A stretch of DNA of 64,000 bases, from assembly GCF_000226095.1 (NCBI RefSeq), contig NC_016476.1, forward strand, positions 1,860,001 to 1,924,000, written 5' to 3'. The translations under genes and the position numbers were made by a program. Under the pieces are notes generated by a model, which ran no database searches, was not told the DNA's origin, and worked only from the letters and a program-made list of their open reading frames with translations. Source of the DNA: Thermothelomyces thermophilus ATCC 42464 (Eukaryota; Ascomycota; Sordariomycetes; Sordariales; Chaetomiaceae). Below are positions 22,957-32,675 of this stretch, piece after piece (position 1 is the stretch's first letter; every line of letters begins with the position of its first letter).

Positions 22957-23714
22957 ATGGCCTCCGCGGAGTCTTTCGTCCGCGCGCCCGCCGCCGACCG
23001 CGTCGACTGCAGCGCCGCCCCTTCGCTGCTCCCGGGTCTGGAGGGCCCCTTCTACGACTGGCCGGAGGAGAATTAGGGGTTTACTAAGTGCTATCTGTAA
23101 AGTAACTGTCAATTAACTTATTCGTCGTCTCGGTCTCGAAGCCGACGCCGCCCTAGAAGAGCTGCCTCAAGAGCTCGGGTCGCCAGGACCGCTCCGTCCG
23201 GTTTGCCGATGCCGCCCGCTGCCTGGAATCGGGGGCCGTGGTCGAGCCACACCCCACGACGCGCGACGAATGGATGGACGAGCTCCTCGATGCGCGGATC
23301 GACGAAGCCGACAGCAGCGGGAGATCGACGCCGGAAAGGATCGAAGCCATCGAAGCCGTGGTGCACCCCAGGGTCCGAGAACTCGTCAGGTGGCAAAGCC
23401 GCAAGAGAGTCCACCGCCTGCTCCTCCCGGCCGACTTCGACAGAGAGTCCCTCGAGGCCTACGCCTGGCGCCTGCTGTTCCAACGCGCCCACAAGCACAT
23501 GCTGCGGAACAGGGCCGACTGCCCGATCCGGAGTCGACTCGAGCGCCACAAGCACCCCGCGCTTTCAACGAGGCCGGATCCGGAGCCAGCCCCCCCGGCG
23601 GGTGAGCATGCCAAACCAGTGGAGGCCTCAGCGTTTGTCCTTCCCCTTCCCGGTGGTCTTCCCGGGGGCATTCCCCCCATCCCCAGCGAATTTCTGCATC
23701 TGTTTTCTCCATAG
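22957..23714 (+). pseudogene. Probably decayed or mis-spliced hypothetical gene
   Basis: An ATG at 22957 opens a 39-codon frame (MASAESFVRAPAADR...) that stops at 23077. A second coding-like segment, about 23137-23714, reads in one frame up to about 23176 (LEADAALEELPQEL) and then in another from about 23187 to the stop at 23714 (RSVRFADAARCLESG, then a charged helical region with RESLEAYAWRLLFQRAH). The latter ends in a Pro-rich tail. The pieces look like one protein, but I find no donor that joins the first to the second, and the frame change near 23177-23186 is too short for an intron. It may be a pseudogene or an unusual gene model. No family recognised. Confidence 0.35.
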
Positions 23715-24784
23715 CGCAAGTGTGGCTTGACTCTGCTTTCTGCTTGTCGTCGGTTTGCTTTGTTTCTATTTCTGCCTTTCTACCCTTGTTTGGTTTTCTG
23801 TTTTTCACTTTCTGTTTTTCCTTTTTAGCCCTGCTCTTTCTGTCTTGCTCTTTTCTGCTTTTGTTTTTCTACTTTTCTCTTATCATACAGCGGGTGCCTC
23901 TGATTATGAATAATTAATTAGGTATTTTTTCGACAACGGCCCGACGCCGACCAGCGACCGTGCGACCCTTTCCTCTCCTTCCTCCTCTCGGCCAGCCTGA
24001 GGGGAGGCGTCGTCTCTTCCTCCACACCGGTAGGCTCAAGGAACAGGCGGCGTAAAACCTGCCGTCTGTTCCTGAGCTCCTTGTCCCCTTGACTACTCTT
24101 GCCCTGAACCCCCGTGCACGGCACTGACAGCCTTGCCTAGCCGGGGCTGGGGCTTTTACCAGCTTGTTGTCCATGCCCGGAGGTGCCCGCCGGGATCTAG
24201 CACCTCCGGGCATGCTGCAGGCTGCCAACAACGCCCCAGCCCCGGCTGAGGCAACGCGCTCGCCCCTGTACGGGGATTAGGGCATGAAGGACGAATACTT
24301 GACCCGGACGTATATGCTTTAGATACGCTGTAGAACTCGAGCGTTCTCGGAACTCCAGAGAGCACCCTCGAGAAGTCTTTTGGTGGAGGAGGTGGGGGGG
24401 AGGGGCCAAGACTTTATCGTCTACTCAAGGCGGGAGAAAAGAGCTGGTTGGTTCTCGACATGTGGACCGAACTTTCCGTGCAGGGTTCCCGTGGCCGTGC
24501 AGTCGGCGACTCGGGCCCGCCTCTGCCCAACCCGAGACTTCCGGTGCCAAGGAGGCCGCGGATGACATCATGCCTGCCCAAGTTGACAATCAGACCCCGA
24601 TGCTTTATTAATTATCCCAAACCATAAGTGCTGTTTCGAAAATAAGCCCCCTCGCATCAACCTTCTCGGATCAAACTCGATACAAGTTCTTGGCAAACGG
24701 AGAGAGGGAAACAATAAGCCAACGTATTTTACCGACACTGAGTATCCAAGAGAAAACTCGAGAACGAAGCAACAATAATTAGTT
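23715..24784. other. Intergenic region with T-rich tract and hairpin
   Basis: The first part (23730-23890) is strongly T/C-rich on the + strand. The long palindrome described separately lies in the middle. The last about 200 bp is the promoter of the gene at 24785. No protein gene seen. Confidence 0.55.
24133..24254. repeat. 122-bp GC-rich imperfect palindrome (long hairpin)
   Basis: Nested inverted repeats share one axis: TTGCCT at 24133-24138 with AGGCAA at 24249-24254; AGCCGGGGCTGGGGC at 24139-24153 with its complement at 24233-24247; TTGTTG at 24164-24169 with CAACAA near 24226-24231; CATGCCCGGAGGTGC at 24172-24186 with its complement at 24200-24214. The loop is 24187-24199. The arms are about 54 nt with two internal unpaired stretches. 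It lies in intergenic DNA between two genes. Confidence 0.85.
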
Positions 24785-25830
24785 ATGCCCCCTACCCCGC
24801 ACCACGTCCTACTCCTCGGCGGTCACGGCAAGGTCGCCCAGCTGCTCACCCCGCTACTGCTGCGCCGCGGGTGGGACGTGACGAGCGTGATCCGCACAGA
24901 GGAGCAGGCGCCGACCATCCAGGGGCTAGCTCCCAAGGACGGGGGGGAGGGGACGGGGAGGTTGAAGGTGCTTGTGCGGAGTCTGGAGGAGGTGAAGAGC
25001 GAGAGCGACGCGGAGAAGGTGATTTCCGAGTGGGGAGGAGATTATGTCGTCTGGAGTGCTGGTAAGTCTCGCATCTTCCATGTCATTGATATATCTTTGT
25101 CAGTGGAGCCTTCATGTCCGTGGTGTTCGAGCGCGTCTATCGTTTTAGTAATGGCCTGTTCTTGCTAACGCAGTGTTAATTACACCATAGGGGCTGGTGG
25201 GAAAGGGGGTCCTGAACGAGTAAGTGATTACTACCTGTCCGTGCCGGTCATGTTCATATTTTCCCCCTTAATTAGTGCTCTTCCTCCTCTCGTGTGTAGT
25301 TGAAACACGGTTCTGACGAAGGGGGCCTCAAGACTTACGCTATCGACCGCGACGCCGCGATCCACTTCATCCGTGCCGCGGCCGCGGCCCCGCACGTCAC
25401 TCGCTTTCTGATGGTTTCGTACCTGGCCTCACGGCGCGGCCGGCCAGCCTGGTGGTCCGAGGAGGCCTGGGCCGCGGCCCGGCACCTCAACGAGCAGGTC
25501 TTGCCGCACTACTACCGCGCCAAGCTGGCCGCCGATGAGGCGCTCTACGCCGTGTCCAAGGAGAGAGGGGACGCCTTCGTGGGTATCAATCTGCGGCCGG
25601 GAACGCTCACGCTCGAGCCGGCGGGACGGGTCGAGCTGGGTAAGACGGGGGACGTGAGAGGCAATGTGAGCAGGGCGACGGTGGCGAGGGTGGCCGACTT
25701 GTTGCTGGCGAGCGAGGGGATCAAGAACACGTGGCTGGACTTGCTGGACGGGGACGAAGAGGCGGAGGCGGCGGTGGAGAGGGTCGTCAGGGACGGGGTG
25801 AACGCGGCCGAGGGGGAAGATATTTTTTGA
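24785..25830 (+). CDS. NAD(P)-binding SDR-like / NmrA-type epimerase family protein, 278 aa
   Basis: Probable cytosolic Rossmann-fold protein of the atypical SDR type (YMR090W-like NAD(P)-binding domain). Exons are 24785-25061, 25191-25219 (only 29 nt) and 25300-25830; introns are 129 and 80 nt. The N-terminus has the nucleotide-binding motif LLLGGHGKVAQ (about residues 10-20). The joined exons read WSAGAGGKGGPER, the loop typical of this family, which confirms the tiny middle exon. Further on there are RDAAIHFIRAA and HYYRAKLAADEALYA (a Tyr-x3-Lys-like pair), a conserved region around LRPGTLT, and an acidic C-terminus. The substrate is unknown. Codon use and GC match nearby host genes. Confidence 0.82.
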
Positions 25831-26618
25831 GGCTCTACCAGACTAGGACATTGATCGGTTGCCTTGATAAGTTATCTGTACACTTCTGTTTTCCCCGGCG
25901 CTACTGCAGCTGAAAGGGCAGGTCACAAGATAACGGCCTCGAGAGGACCGAATTATCGTACGGAGGCAGCCAGACAACCCGACAACTTTGACATGCACTG
26001 TACATTATTTGTGTATGATTTGTGTATGCATGTGCATACATACATAATTACACTCAACTTGCCCATTGACCTTTCCGACTTCTACGCCTTTTGTAACCCC
26101 GAGCTAATTCTATGATGCATTACGCCGTTGTACCCCTTGTGATGTCACTTGTGCCACCTGTACCAGCCGTGCGACTCTGCCGTCTAATTAATCATCGTCG
26201 TCTGGGCCACTCTCGCTCATGCGCCTCTCCAAGCGTAGGAACAAAACCTCTGTGGGCGGAACTCAGCCCCCCTTTCCCGAAACCAGCTCGCCCTGTATTC
26301 GCTCTCACGGTAGCATCATGAAAAATATCCATTTCCACATTGCGAGAGCATCTCGATGTGGTAAGGCCTGGTTCCGGTCCGGGTATAATTATCATCACGT
26401 ACATACCATTAATTAGACATAATAATCATTCCTGATGTTCGACACAAACACATCTCGACAGCCGTAATCATGCCTCATATAACAATGTAGCAACGCTGAT
26501 GTGCTCCAAGAAACACCTTCCCGCCCGCTAACTAATCCTAAGCTCTGGATGATCGCTCTCATGAGTTATCATTATCTAGCCGTCTCAGTTTAGGGGCTTT
26601 CCTGAGGCGGCAGCATTA
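25831..26618. other. Convergent intergenic region
   Basis: Lies between the 3' ends of the NAD(P)-binding gene (+) and the Atg28-like gene (-). A TGTGTATG/CATACATACATA patch occurs near 26010-26050. No gene seen. Confidence 0.55.
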
Positions 26619-28739
26619 TTAAGTCATGGCCCCAAAACCAGGGAACCCTTCATCATCGTGATGCTCCCTGAGAAATTCCGCGGGAATCTCATTGCTGTTC
26701 TTTCTGCTCAAGCCGGGGCTCTCCGGCTCAGCGTCCTCCAGCGCCGAAACAAGCAGGTCCGGAGGTACTTCGTTATCGCTCTCGGGATCTCTGTCTTGTT
26801 TCGAGTCGCCGTCGTGCAGATCCACAAGCTTTCCCTCGCCGCTCATTTCGGCCCTGTCCACTCCCTGGCCCGAGTTTTCGAGACCCGTGGACTTGCCCAA
26901 ACGCGGCGTCGAGTCCCCATGCGTCCCGTCGTCGTCTCCAACGTTGACTCCTGCGGACCGCAAGGCTTCCCGTAGCATGCTGTCCGCTTGGCGGAAGGCT
27001 TCCAGCTCGGCGCCAATGGCGCATATCAGCAAGTTCCAGCCGTTCTGTTCCGCGACGCGCAACCGCTCCTCGAGACCCGCCATAACACCCTGCATCCTGT
27101 CCAGTTGTGCGAGCATGGTCTGCTCGGGAGACGGTGGTGTTGCCTGGTCGCCTTCTCTGTTCTTGCCCTTCCCGTTGCCGCTGCCGCCTTCTGCGTTCCC
27201 GCTCTCTCGAAGCTGGTTCCTCAGCTCGGCCTCAAACTCCGACACGAGCATGACCGCACCCCTCCATACTTCCACTCCCTGCTCCAGCGCGGTGCGTTCC
27301 TTGTCAACCTCCTTTTTCTTCTTTTCCAGTATCGCCACCTCATTTTCCCACCACTCCCTCGCCATCTCCGCCGTCCTGCGTTCGGGCCTAAGCTGCAGAA
27401 ACTCCACCCCGCCGGGTGACTCCCTGATCCCTCTTCCGCCCTCGTGGTCACTGGCCGGGGAAGAAAAGAACTCTCCATCCAGAGGCCTCACGCCCGGCCG
27501 AATCAACAGCTCGCCGATCTTCCCTTCCACCTCTCTCAGCGCGCCGCGGTAGCCGCTCAGGCCGGCCTCCCTCCGGCTCCGCACCGCCTCCAGCCGCTCG
27601 TCCAGCCGAGCGCGCCTCCGCTTCAGCGAGGCCAGCCGCTCCTCCAGCTCGGCAATCTCCCCCGCGACCGCGTCGCGCTCGCCCTCCAGCTCCTGCAGCT
27701 CCCGCCCTGGCGCGCCCTCGTCGTGGTCGGCCTCGAGCAGCCGCAGCTCCTCGGCGATGCCCTCCCGCCGCGCGGTCCACCGGCGGAGCTGCGCCAGCGC
27801 CTTCTTGCGCGCGCTCAGCGCCGCGGCCAGCTGCGCGTCCTCTTCCGCCTTGAGATCCGCGAGCAGGGCGATGGACCGCGCGAGACCGGCGCGCGCGGCG
27901 CGCAGGCCCACGGACTTGGGCCGTGGCTGCCGTACGGGGACGAGCGTGCCCGACGAGGTTACGCTGCTGGTGGACGTCGCGGCGTCGTGGTGGTGGTGGC
28001 GGCGGTGGCGGCGGTCCTCGAACGTGACGTGGCGCGGCTGTGATCGCTGCGAGGAGCCGGCGGTGTGCGCTGTGATTGGTGTTGGGCTTGTTGTTGGTGC
28101 AATGCTTCTTGCTCCGGAGTCGGAAGAGGCGTTGCTGACGCCTGGTGCACCGTCGTCTGAGCCGAGGTTCGCGGCGAGGCCGGCAGATTGGGCGTCGAGG
28201 AGGTGTTGGAGTTCTTTCTGGAGCGCGCGCTCGCGGCGTTGAAGGTTGCGCCAGATGGCGTCGGGTTTCGGGTCGTAGTCTCTGTTTCTAGTGCGGTTTG
28301 GCGAGGGGGTGTTGCGGTCGAAGAGGACGCTGCCAATGTTGCGCGCGAGCGACGTCGCCCCAAAGTGTCGCGAGGAGGTTGACGACGCGTCCCTCTCCTC
28401 TTCGTCACGGTATAGCATCTGCGAAGTCGCAATGGGAGGCGGTGGCCCTGTGAACAAGGGAGGCGGTTCGGCTCTCGTTTTCGAGGAGGCTTTATCGGTT
28501 GCCCAGTCGTGGTATCTAGCCGAAGGGGAGGAGCCCCGCTGAGAAGAAACTGCAGCATCGCGGTCGTTCTCCGGCGACGAGGACAACAAGCCGTCGTCGG
28601 GCCGGGGAGAGAGCTCCGAGAGGCTGTACTCGCTGTGCTTCTTGCGGATCGGGGGACTCGTTCGGTTGTGCAACGGAAGAATAGGCCCGTCGCCACGAGA
28701 GAACCCCAGACGAGGGAGATAAGAAGATTTGGAAGACAT
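26619..28739 (-). CDS. Coiled-coil protein, autophagy-related Atg28-like
   Basis: A single exon of 706 aa, with ATG at 28739 and TAA at 26619. The N-terminal about 150 residues are Ser/Pro-rich and disordered. A short conserved block at about 158-192 (PDAIWRNLQRRERALQKEL, then LLDAQSAGL) is what I associate with fungal proteins labelled Atg28, which in methylotrophic yeasts are coiled-coil proteins needed for pexophagy. A long coiled coil follows at about 278-415 (EELRLLEADH, LEERLASLKRRRARLDERL) and weaker ones at about 450-590. The C-terminus has acidic/Ser segments with short hydrophobic motifs (NEVPPDLLVSALED, NEIPAEFLREH). The coiled-coil nature is certain; the Atg28 label comes from memory of annotation and could be wrong. 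Confidence 0.75.
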   Translation of the reverse strand: MSSKSSYLPRLGFSRGDGPILPLHNRTSPPIRKKHSEYSLSELSPRPDDGLLSSSPENDRDAAVSSQRGSSPSARYHDWATDKASSKTRAEPPPLFTGPPPPIATSQMLYRDEEERDASSTSSRHFGATSLARNIGSVLFDRNTPSPNRTRNRDYDPKPDAIWRNLQRRERALQKELQHLLDAQSAGLAANLGSDDGAPGVSNASSDSGARSIAPTTSPTPITAHTAGSSQRSQPRHVTFEDRRHRRHHHHDAATSTSSVTSSGTLVPVRQPRPKSVGLRAARAGLARSIALLADLKAEEDAQLAAALSARKKALAQLRRWTARREGIAEELRLLEADHDEGAPGRELQELEGERDAVAGEIAELEERLASLKRRRARLDERLEAVRSRREAGLSGYRGALREVEGKIGELLIRPGVRPLDGEFFSSPASDHEGGRGIRESPGGVEFLQLRPERRTAEMAREWWENEVAILEKKKKEVDKERTALEQGVEVWRGAVMLVSEFEAELRNQLRESGNAEGGSGNGKGKNREGDQATPPSPEQTMLAQLDRMQGVMAGLEERLRVAEQNGWNLLICAIGAELEAFRQADSMLREALRSAGVNVGDDDGTHGDSTPRLGKSTGLENSGQGVDRAEMSGEGKLVDLHDGDSKQDRDPESDNEVPPDLLVSALEDAEPESPGLSRKNSNEIPAEFLREHHDDEGFPGFGAMT

Positions 28740-29091
28740 GCTATCGATGTCGAGGCGGCACTGAGGAGTTGTGAAGTGTTAGGCTGGCTCGCGCATCGGC
28801 GATGACCGGTTGACATCCAACAGTTGTACGAAGCAGTGGTAGCTGCTCCAATACTGCCCGGAAATGTAGGGTAGCAGCCTTAAAGAACGGCTCTCGCGAT
28901 CTAGCATGGAAGGAACCAGCACAGCTTCAAAGGCAAGCATAAGGTTGAAAGAGCGGTTTCAAGGCAGGTGCATACCAGAGAATAGGTGAGGTGCAGATGC
29001 CTGGAGCAGCAGCAGCGCAGTGCATGAAGTCCACGAGCACATGCCACGCGCGCGCTGCCACCGCATCGCCCATCTCAGTACTGCGTAGTTA
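28740..29091. other. Upstream region of the Atg28-like gene, up to the transposon
   Basis: About 350 bp of normal-composition DNA carrying the 5' leader and promoter of the gene to the left. It ends at the TA target duplication (29090-29091) of the transposon. Confidence 0.6.
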
Positions 29092-29162
29092 CCCGGTGGT
29101 TAGTTGCTGACTAATTAGTTCAGGACTACCACCTGTCTCCCGACAGGTGGGGCCAAAACCCC
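29092..29162 (+). repeat. Left terminal inverted repeat of the pogo-like element
   Basis: 71 bp starting CCCGGTGGTTAG and ending CCAAAACCCC. It matches the complement of 31939-32009 with about one mismatch by eye. Inside is a small hairpin, CCTGTC-TCCC-GACAGG (29133-29148). Confidence 0.92.
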
Positions 29163-31938
29163 CGGACGCCTAGATACGGCCGGACAGGTACGCGTCCAAA
29201 CCCGTGTCCAATTTTACCAGCCAACTCCCTATACTCGAAGACACAACCACTGCCACAAGCCTAGTTTAACCTACTTTCCTATATACGATACCTCTGACCG
29301 ATCAAATCTAGGAACCGGCTAGTATACAGGCCGCCAAATGGCTCCTTACCACTTAAACTCGCTACCGAACTAGCCGTTTACCCTATAGAAAGGAACCTAG
29401 TATATAGTACGTGGCTTAACTATTCAAGACTAGAAAGACTTAGGTTGGCCGGCACTTGAAGTCGTTAAAGGATACTAGACTTCTAGCCACTAGTAGTAAC
29501 GTAGTTAGAAGACCTCGGTTGCTTCGAAACGATGAAGATTCTGCCCTTGAAGGATACATGTACTAGCTTATCGAATCTAGTTCTCTCGCTACTAAAGATC
29601 TTCTCTAAGATGTTGCTAACTGCTTATAGGTATATTATGATCCTCCTTACCCTCCTGTTAGTAAGCACTAGTAGCTACGTTAGAAATAGGACTATCTATA
29701 GTTTTAGCTGACATTCTTCAAACTAGTCAAAGTAAACCGACTCTTAGCCGAGTAATAGGTAGAAGAACTAGAGATATTCTTTAATAAGCTTAAGGATACT
29801 ATTAAAAGCTTTAAGATTACTATATCTAGCTATTAGAATGTAGATAAGACTAGGTATATATTTATAATGTTAAATAGGCAGTTTAAGATCTTAATAGTTA
29901 AAATAGATAAAAAGAAGAAGGTTAGTATCTTCCTCTTTTCTAAGTATTAGTTTAGAATACTAACTATAGTATTTTATTAGCTAGAGATTCCAGACCTTTA
30001 TAACTAAGAGTTAATAAGTATAATTAGTATTAGAAACACTATTAGTAATACTATTTTAGTATTTTATATTTTTAAATAGTAGCTATTAAAAGATTAGAAT
30101 ATCGAAGGTCTTAATAAAGAAATATAATTCTATAAGTTAGAGATAGTATTTAATAATACTAAGATTATAATAGATTAGATATAACATTTTAATAAATACT
30201 CTTTTACTATCTATACTAAGTTCTAATAATATAGTATAAGCTTTAAGGAATGGTTTAGTTATAACTATTATAACTATAGTCTTACTCTTAATATATACTT
30301 TGTTAACCTAGATAACGTTACCCCTAAAGATTTAATCTATATATCTATACTATTAGAAGAATATATTTACTAACTACTTATCCTAGATAACTTTATAGGA
30401 TATTATAACCTTAAACTTTATAAATACTACCTCTTATTTGATATTATTATTATCTTCTTCCTTCCCTATTTAATACACTTTATCTAGCTAATAGATATAA
30501 GAGTCTTTCGCTATCTTAAAGAAGTATATTAATAATGTCTCTAGTAGGTAGTTCGAAACGGTGATCTTACATTTACCTAGGCAGACTTTATTAGAGGATT
30601 CTAGGAAATCTAGGAGGCTAGTTTTAAACGCTAAAATATTATAATAGGATTCAAAAAGACTAGTCTTTTTCTACCAAACCAATATATTATAATAGACCAG
30701 ATTAGGGAGAAAGTATTATCTAATATAAGTATTAGATATCCTATTATAATTCCTAATAATGAGTAATAAGTATATATAAAAAAAGGTATTAACTATATTT
30801 AAAAGTAATATCTTAAGCTTTTTAGTTTACTAATATAAGAACACTTTTAGGATATTACATTAATAATTAATAAAGGTTAGCTAATATATAAACATCCAAA
30901 TAACTTTACTAAAGACAAGAGAGCCTATCTAGCTATACTATCTATTAAGAAAATATAAGGCTAACTTATTAAGCTAATAAGAGAGGTTATAATAAGTATA
31001 ACCATCTAATAGATTCGACGATTTCAAGAGATCTAAGCTTAGAACAGCGCTAAGGCAATTCGAGATACTAGCCGAAAAGCTACCTATATTGCCGTCAAGC
31101 AGATTAAACAAGAGTATAGAGAGGAATATAAAGTCTGGAAAAGGCGCCTAGAGAACAAGATTCCTAGTACTAATAGGCGTTACCTTCGTATAGTAACCTT
31201 TACCAAATTCTTAGAAAAGACTAATAAGAATGACTATCTTCCTCTTAATAACAAAGACCCTCTCTAGGTTCTACTAAAGGAACGTTAGCTACTAGCATTC
31301 TTCGACTTTAGAGACAGAAAAGAAGTCCTAATCCCCTAGTTAGCTAAGCTATTATTAGAAGTTAAACTCCTATCCCCTAAATGTCCTAGGATATAGATTA
31401 GCGGCGTGACTATAATGTTAATTAATAATAGCGATAATGATAGATTTGACTTTACAGATAATAAAGATAGGTAGGAAGAGGATATCGAGTCATTATCTCT
31501 ATCTAGGGGTAAGAAGGAGTCTCTATATATAGCTATTATCAAGGATATTAAGAAGTTTAAGAAATAACGTACCTATAAGTCTATAGTAGTAATACTAGGG
31601 ATAGAAGATAATAACTATTACTAGGAGGCTAAAAGAGAAGGTATAAGAGAAGGTACTACTATAATTAAGAGCGTTAAGAGTAATAGGGATAGGGGGTATA
31701 ATATAGAGGGAGAGGGAGACAAAGCAAGTTATATAACCTGTTATTCGACTAGTTATAACTAGGTAGAATTAAATTTTACTACGTTTTTAAGCTTTTTAGA
31801 GCCTAGTTTACAATTGAACTATTTATAGCTATTTAAGGCTATTATTATAATGGTAATTAAACTTGATAGCACCTTTTGTAAAGATACGAATGTATAGGAA
31901 ATTTGGTAGTAATGTGTCCGGCTATATTGGTATATCTA

Positions 31939-32009
31939 GGGGTTTTGGCCCTACCTGTCGGGAGACAGGTGGTAGTCCTGAACTAATTAGTCAGCAACTA
32001 ACCACCGGG
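31939..32009 (-). repeat. Right terminal inverted repeat of the pogo-like element
   Basis: Reverse complement of 29092-29162 with one visible difference (GTAGGG against GTGGGG). The ends are far better preserved than the interior. Confidence 0.92.
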
Positions 32010-32011
32010 TA

Positions 32012-32675
32012 CTCCACAGCATGATTGGTCACTGCGATGCACTGCTGACCCACTCCCTAGCTGTCAAACTAAACACACCGCCAACTGACCCACTAGGTAA
32101 AGTACTAGTATACATAGTAACACACGTAACCGCATACACTACTCCACATGATTGAGCACCAAGGTAGTGTAATCCCGTACCTGCTACAGTGTTTTGTTGT
32201 AGCGCGGGTTGCTCCAGGTTCCTTCAAGTTTAGCTATCTTTCACTTTTGGGCCCCTTCCTTTGGGGTTACCACTTCCACTTGTGCCACATGTGCCGTCAG
32301 CATCTGCGCCTTCACATCAGCGCCTCACTCCGAAAACATGCAGGAGTGAACGGGGCAAGAAGCCGCCGAAGATGCTCCCGATAGTTGAGTAAGCCAAAGA
32401 CGAGTTTACTCGTCCACTGGGACTTCAGGGAGCCATTGTTATACATACCCGAGATACGGCCGCTAGTCAGACCCGGAAACTCTCCGGTTATTCCAACCTG
32501 GGCCCATGCTCAGATTCGGCCAGGGCATTGCTCCTTCGAGGGAACAGCAGCACGAGCAAAATAATGAAAGAGTGGCAGCTTTGTCATATCAGATCTATTG
32601 CGTAGCTCCCACCTAGATCCTTTCCGTATCAAGGTGTTACCGTCCCGTGAACCGTGTACAAACAAAACGGGTCGA
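32012..32675. other. 3' flank of pyruvate kinase
   Basis: Normal-composition DNA between the transposon end and the pyruvate kinase stop codon. It has no gene; part must be 3' untranslated sequence. Confidence 0.55.

Larger units (their letters stand above)
29092..32009 (+). mobile_element. pogo-like (Tc1/mariner superfamily) DNA transposon, RIP-inactivated
   Basis: 2918 bp flanked by TA on both sides (29090-29091 and 32010-32011), with 71-bp terminal inverted repeats. The interior is mostly AT-rich and TpA-rich with stops in every frame. Despite this, a plus-strand register around 29790-30560 still resembles a DDE_1 (pogo/Fot1) transposase: a NVDKTRY stretch in place of the usual NVDETG, LLILDNF where LLxDGHxSH is normal, LPYLIHFIQ and IRVFRYLKEVY. 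Near 30640-30700 GFKKTSLFLPNQ matches the family's AF-TGL-P-NP motif. It is longer than the usual 1.9 kb of Fot1 types. It sits between the Atg28-like gene's 5' end and the pyruvate kinase 3' end, about 0.67 kb from the latter's stop codon. It is dead. Confidence 0.9.
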
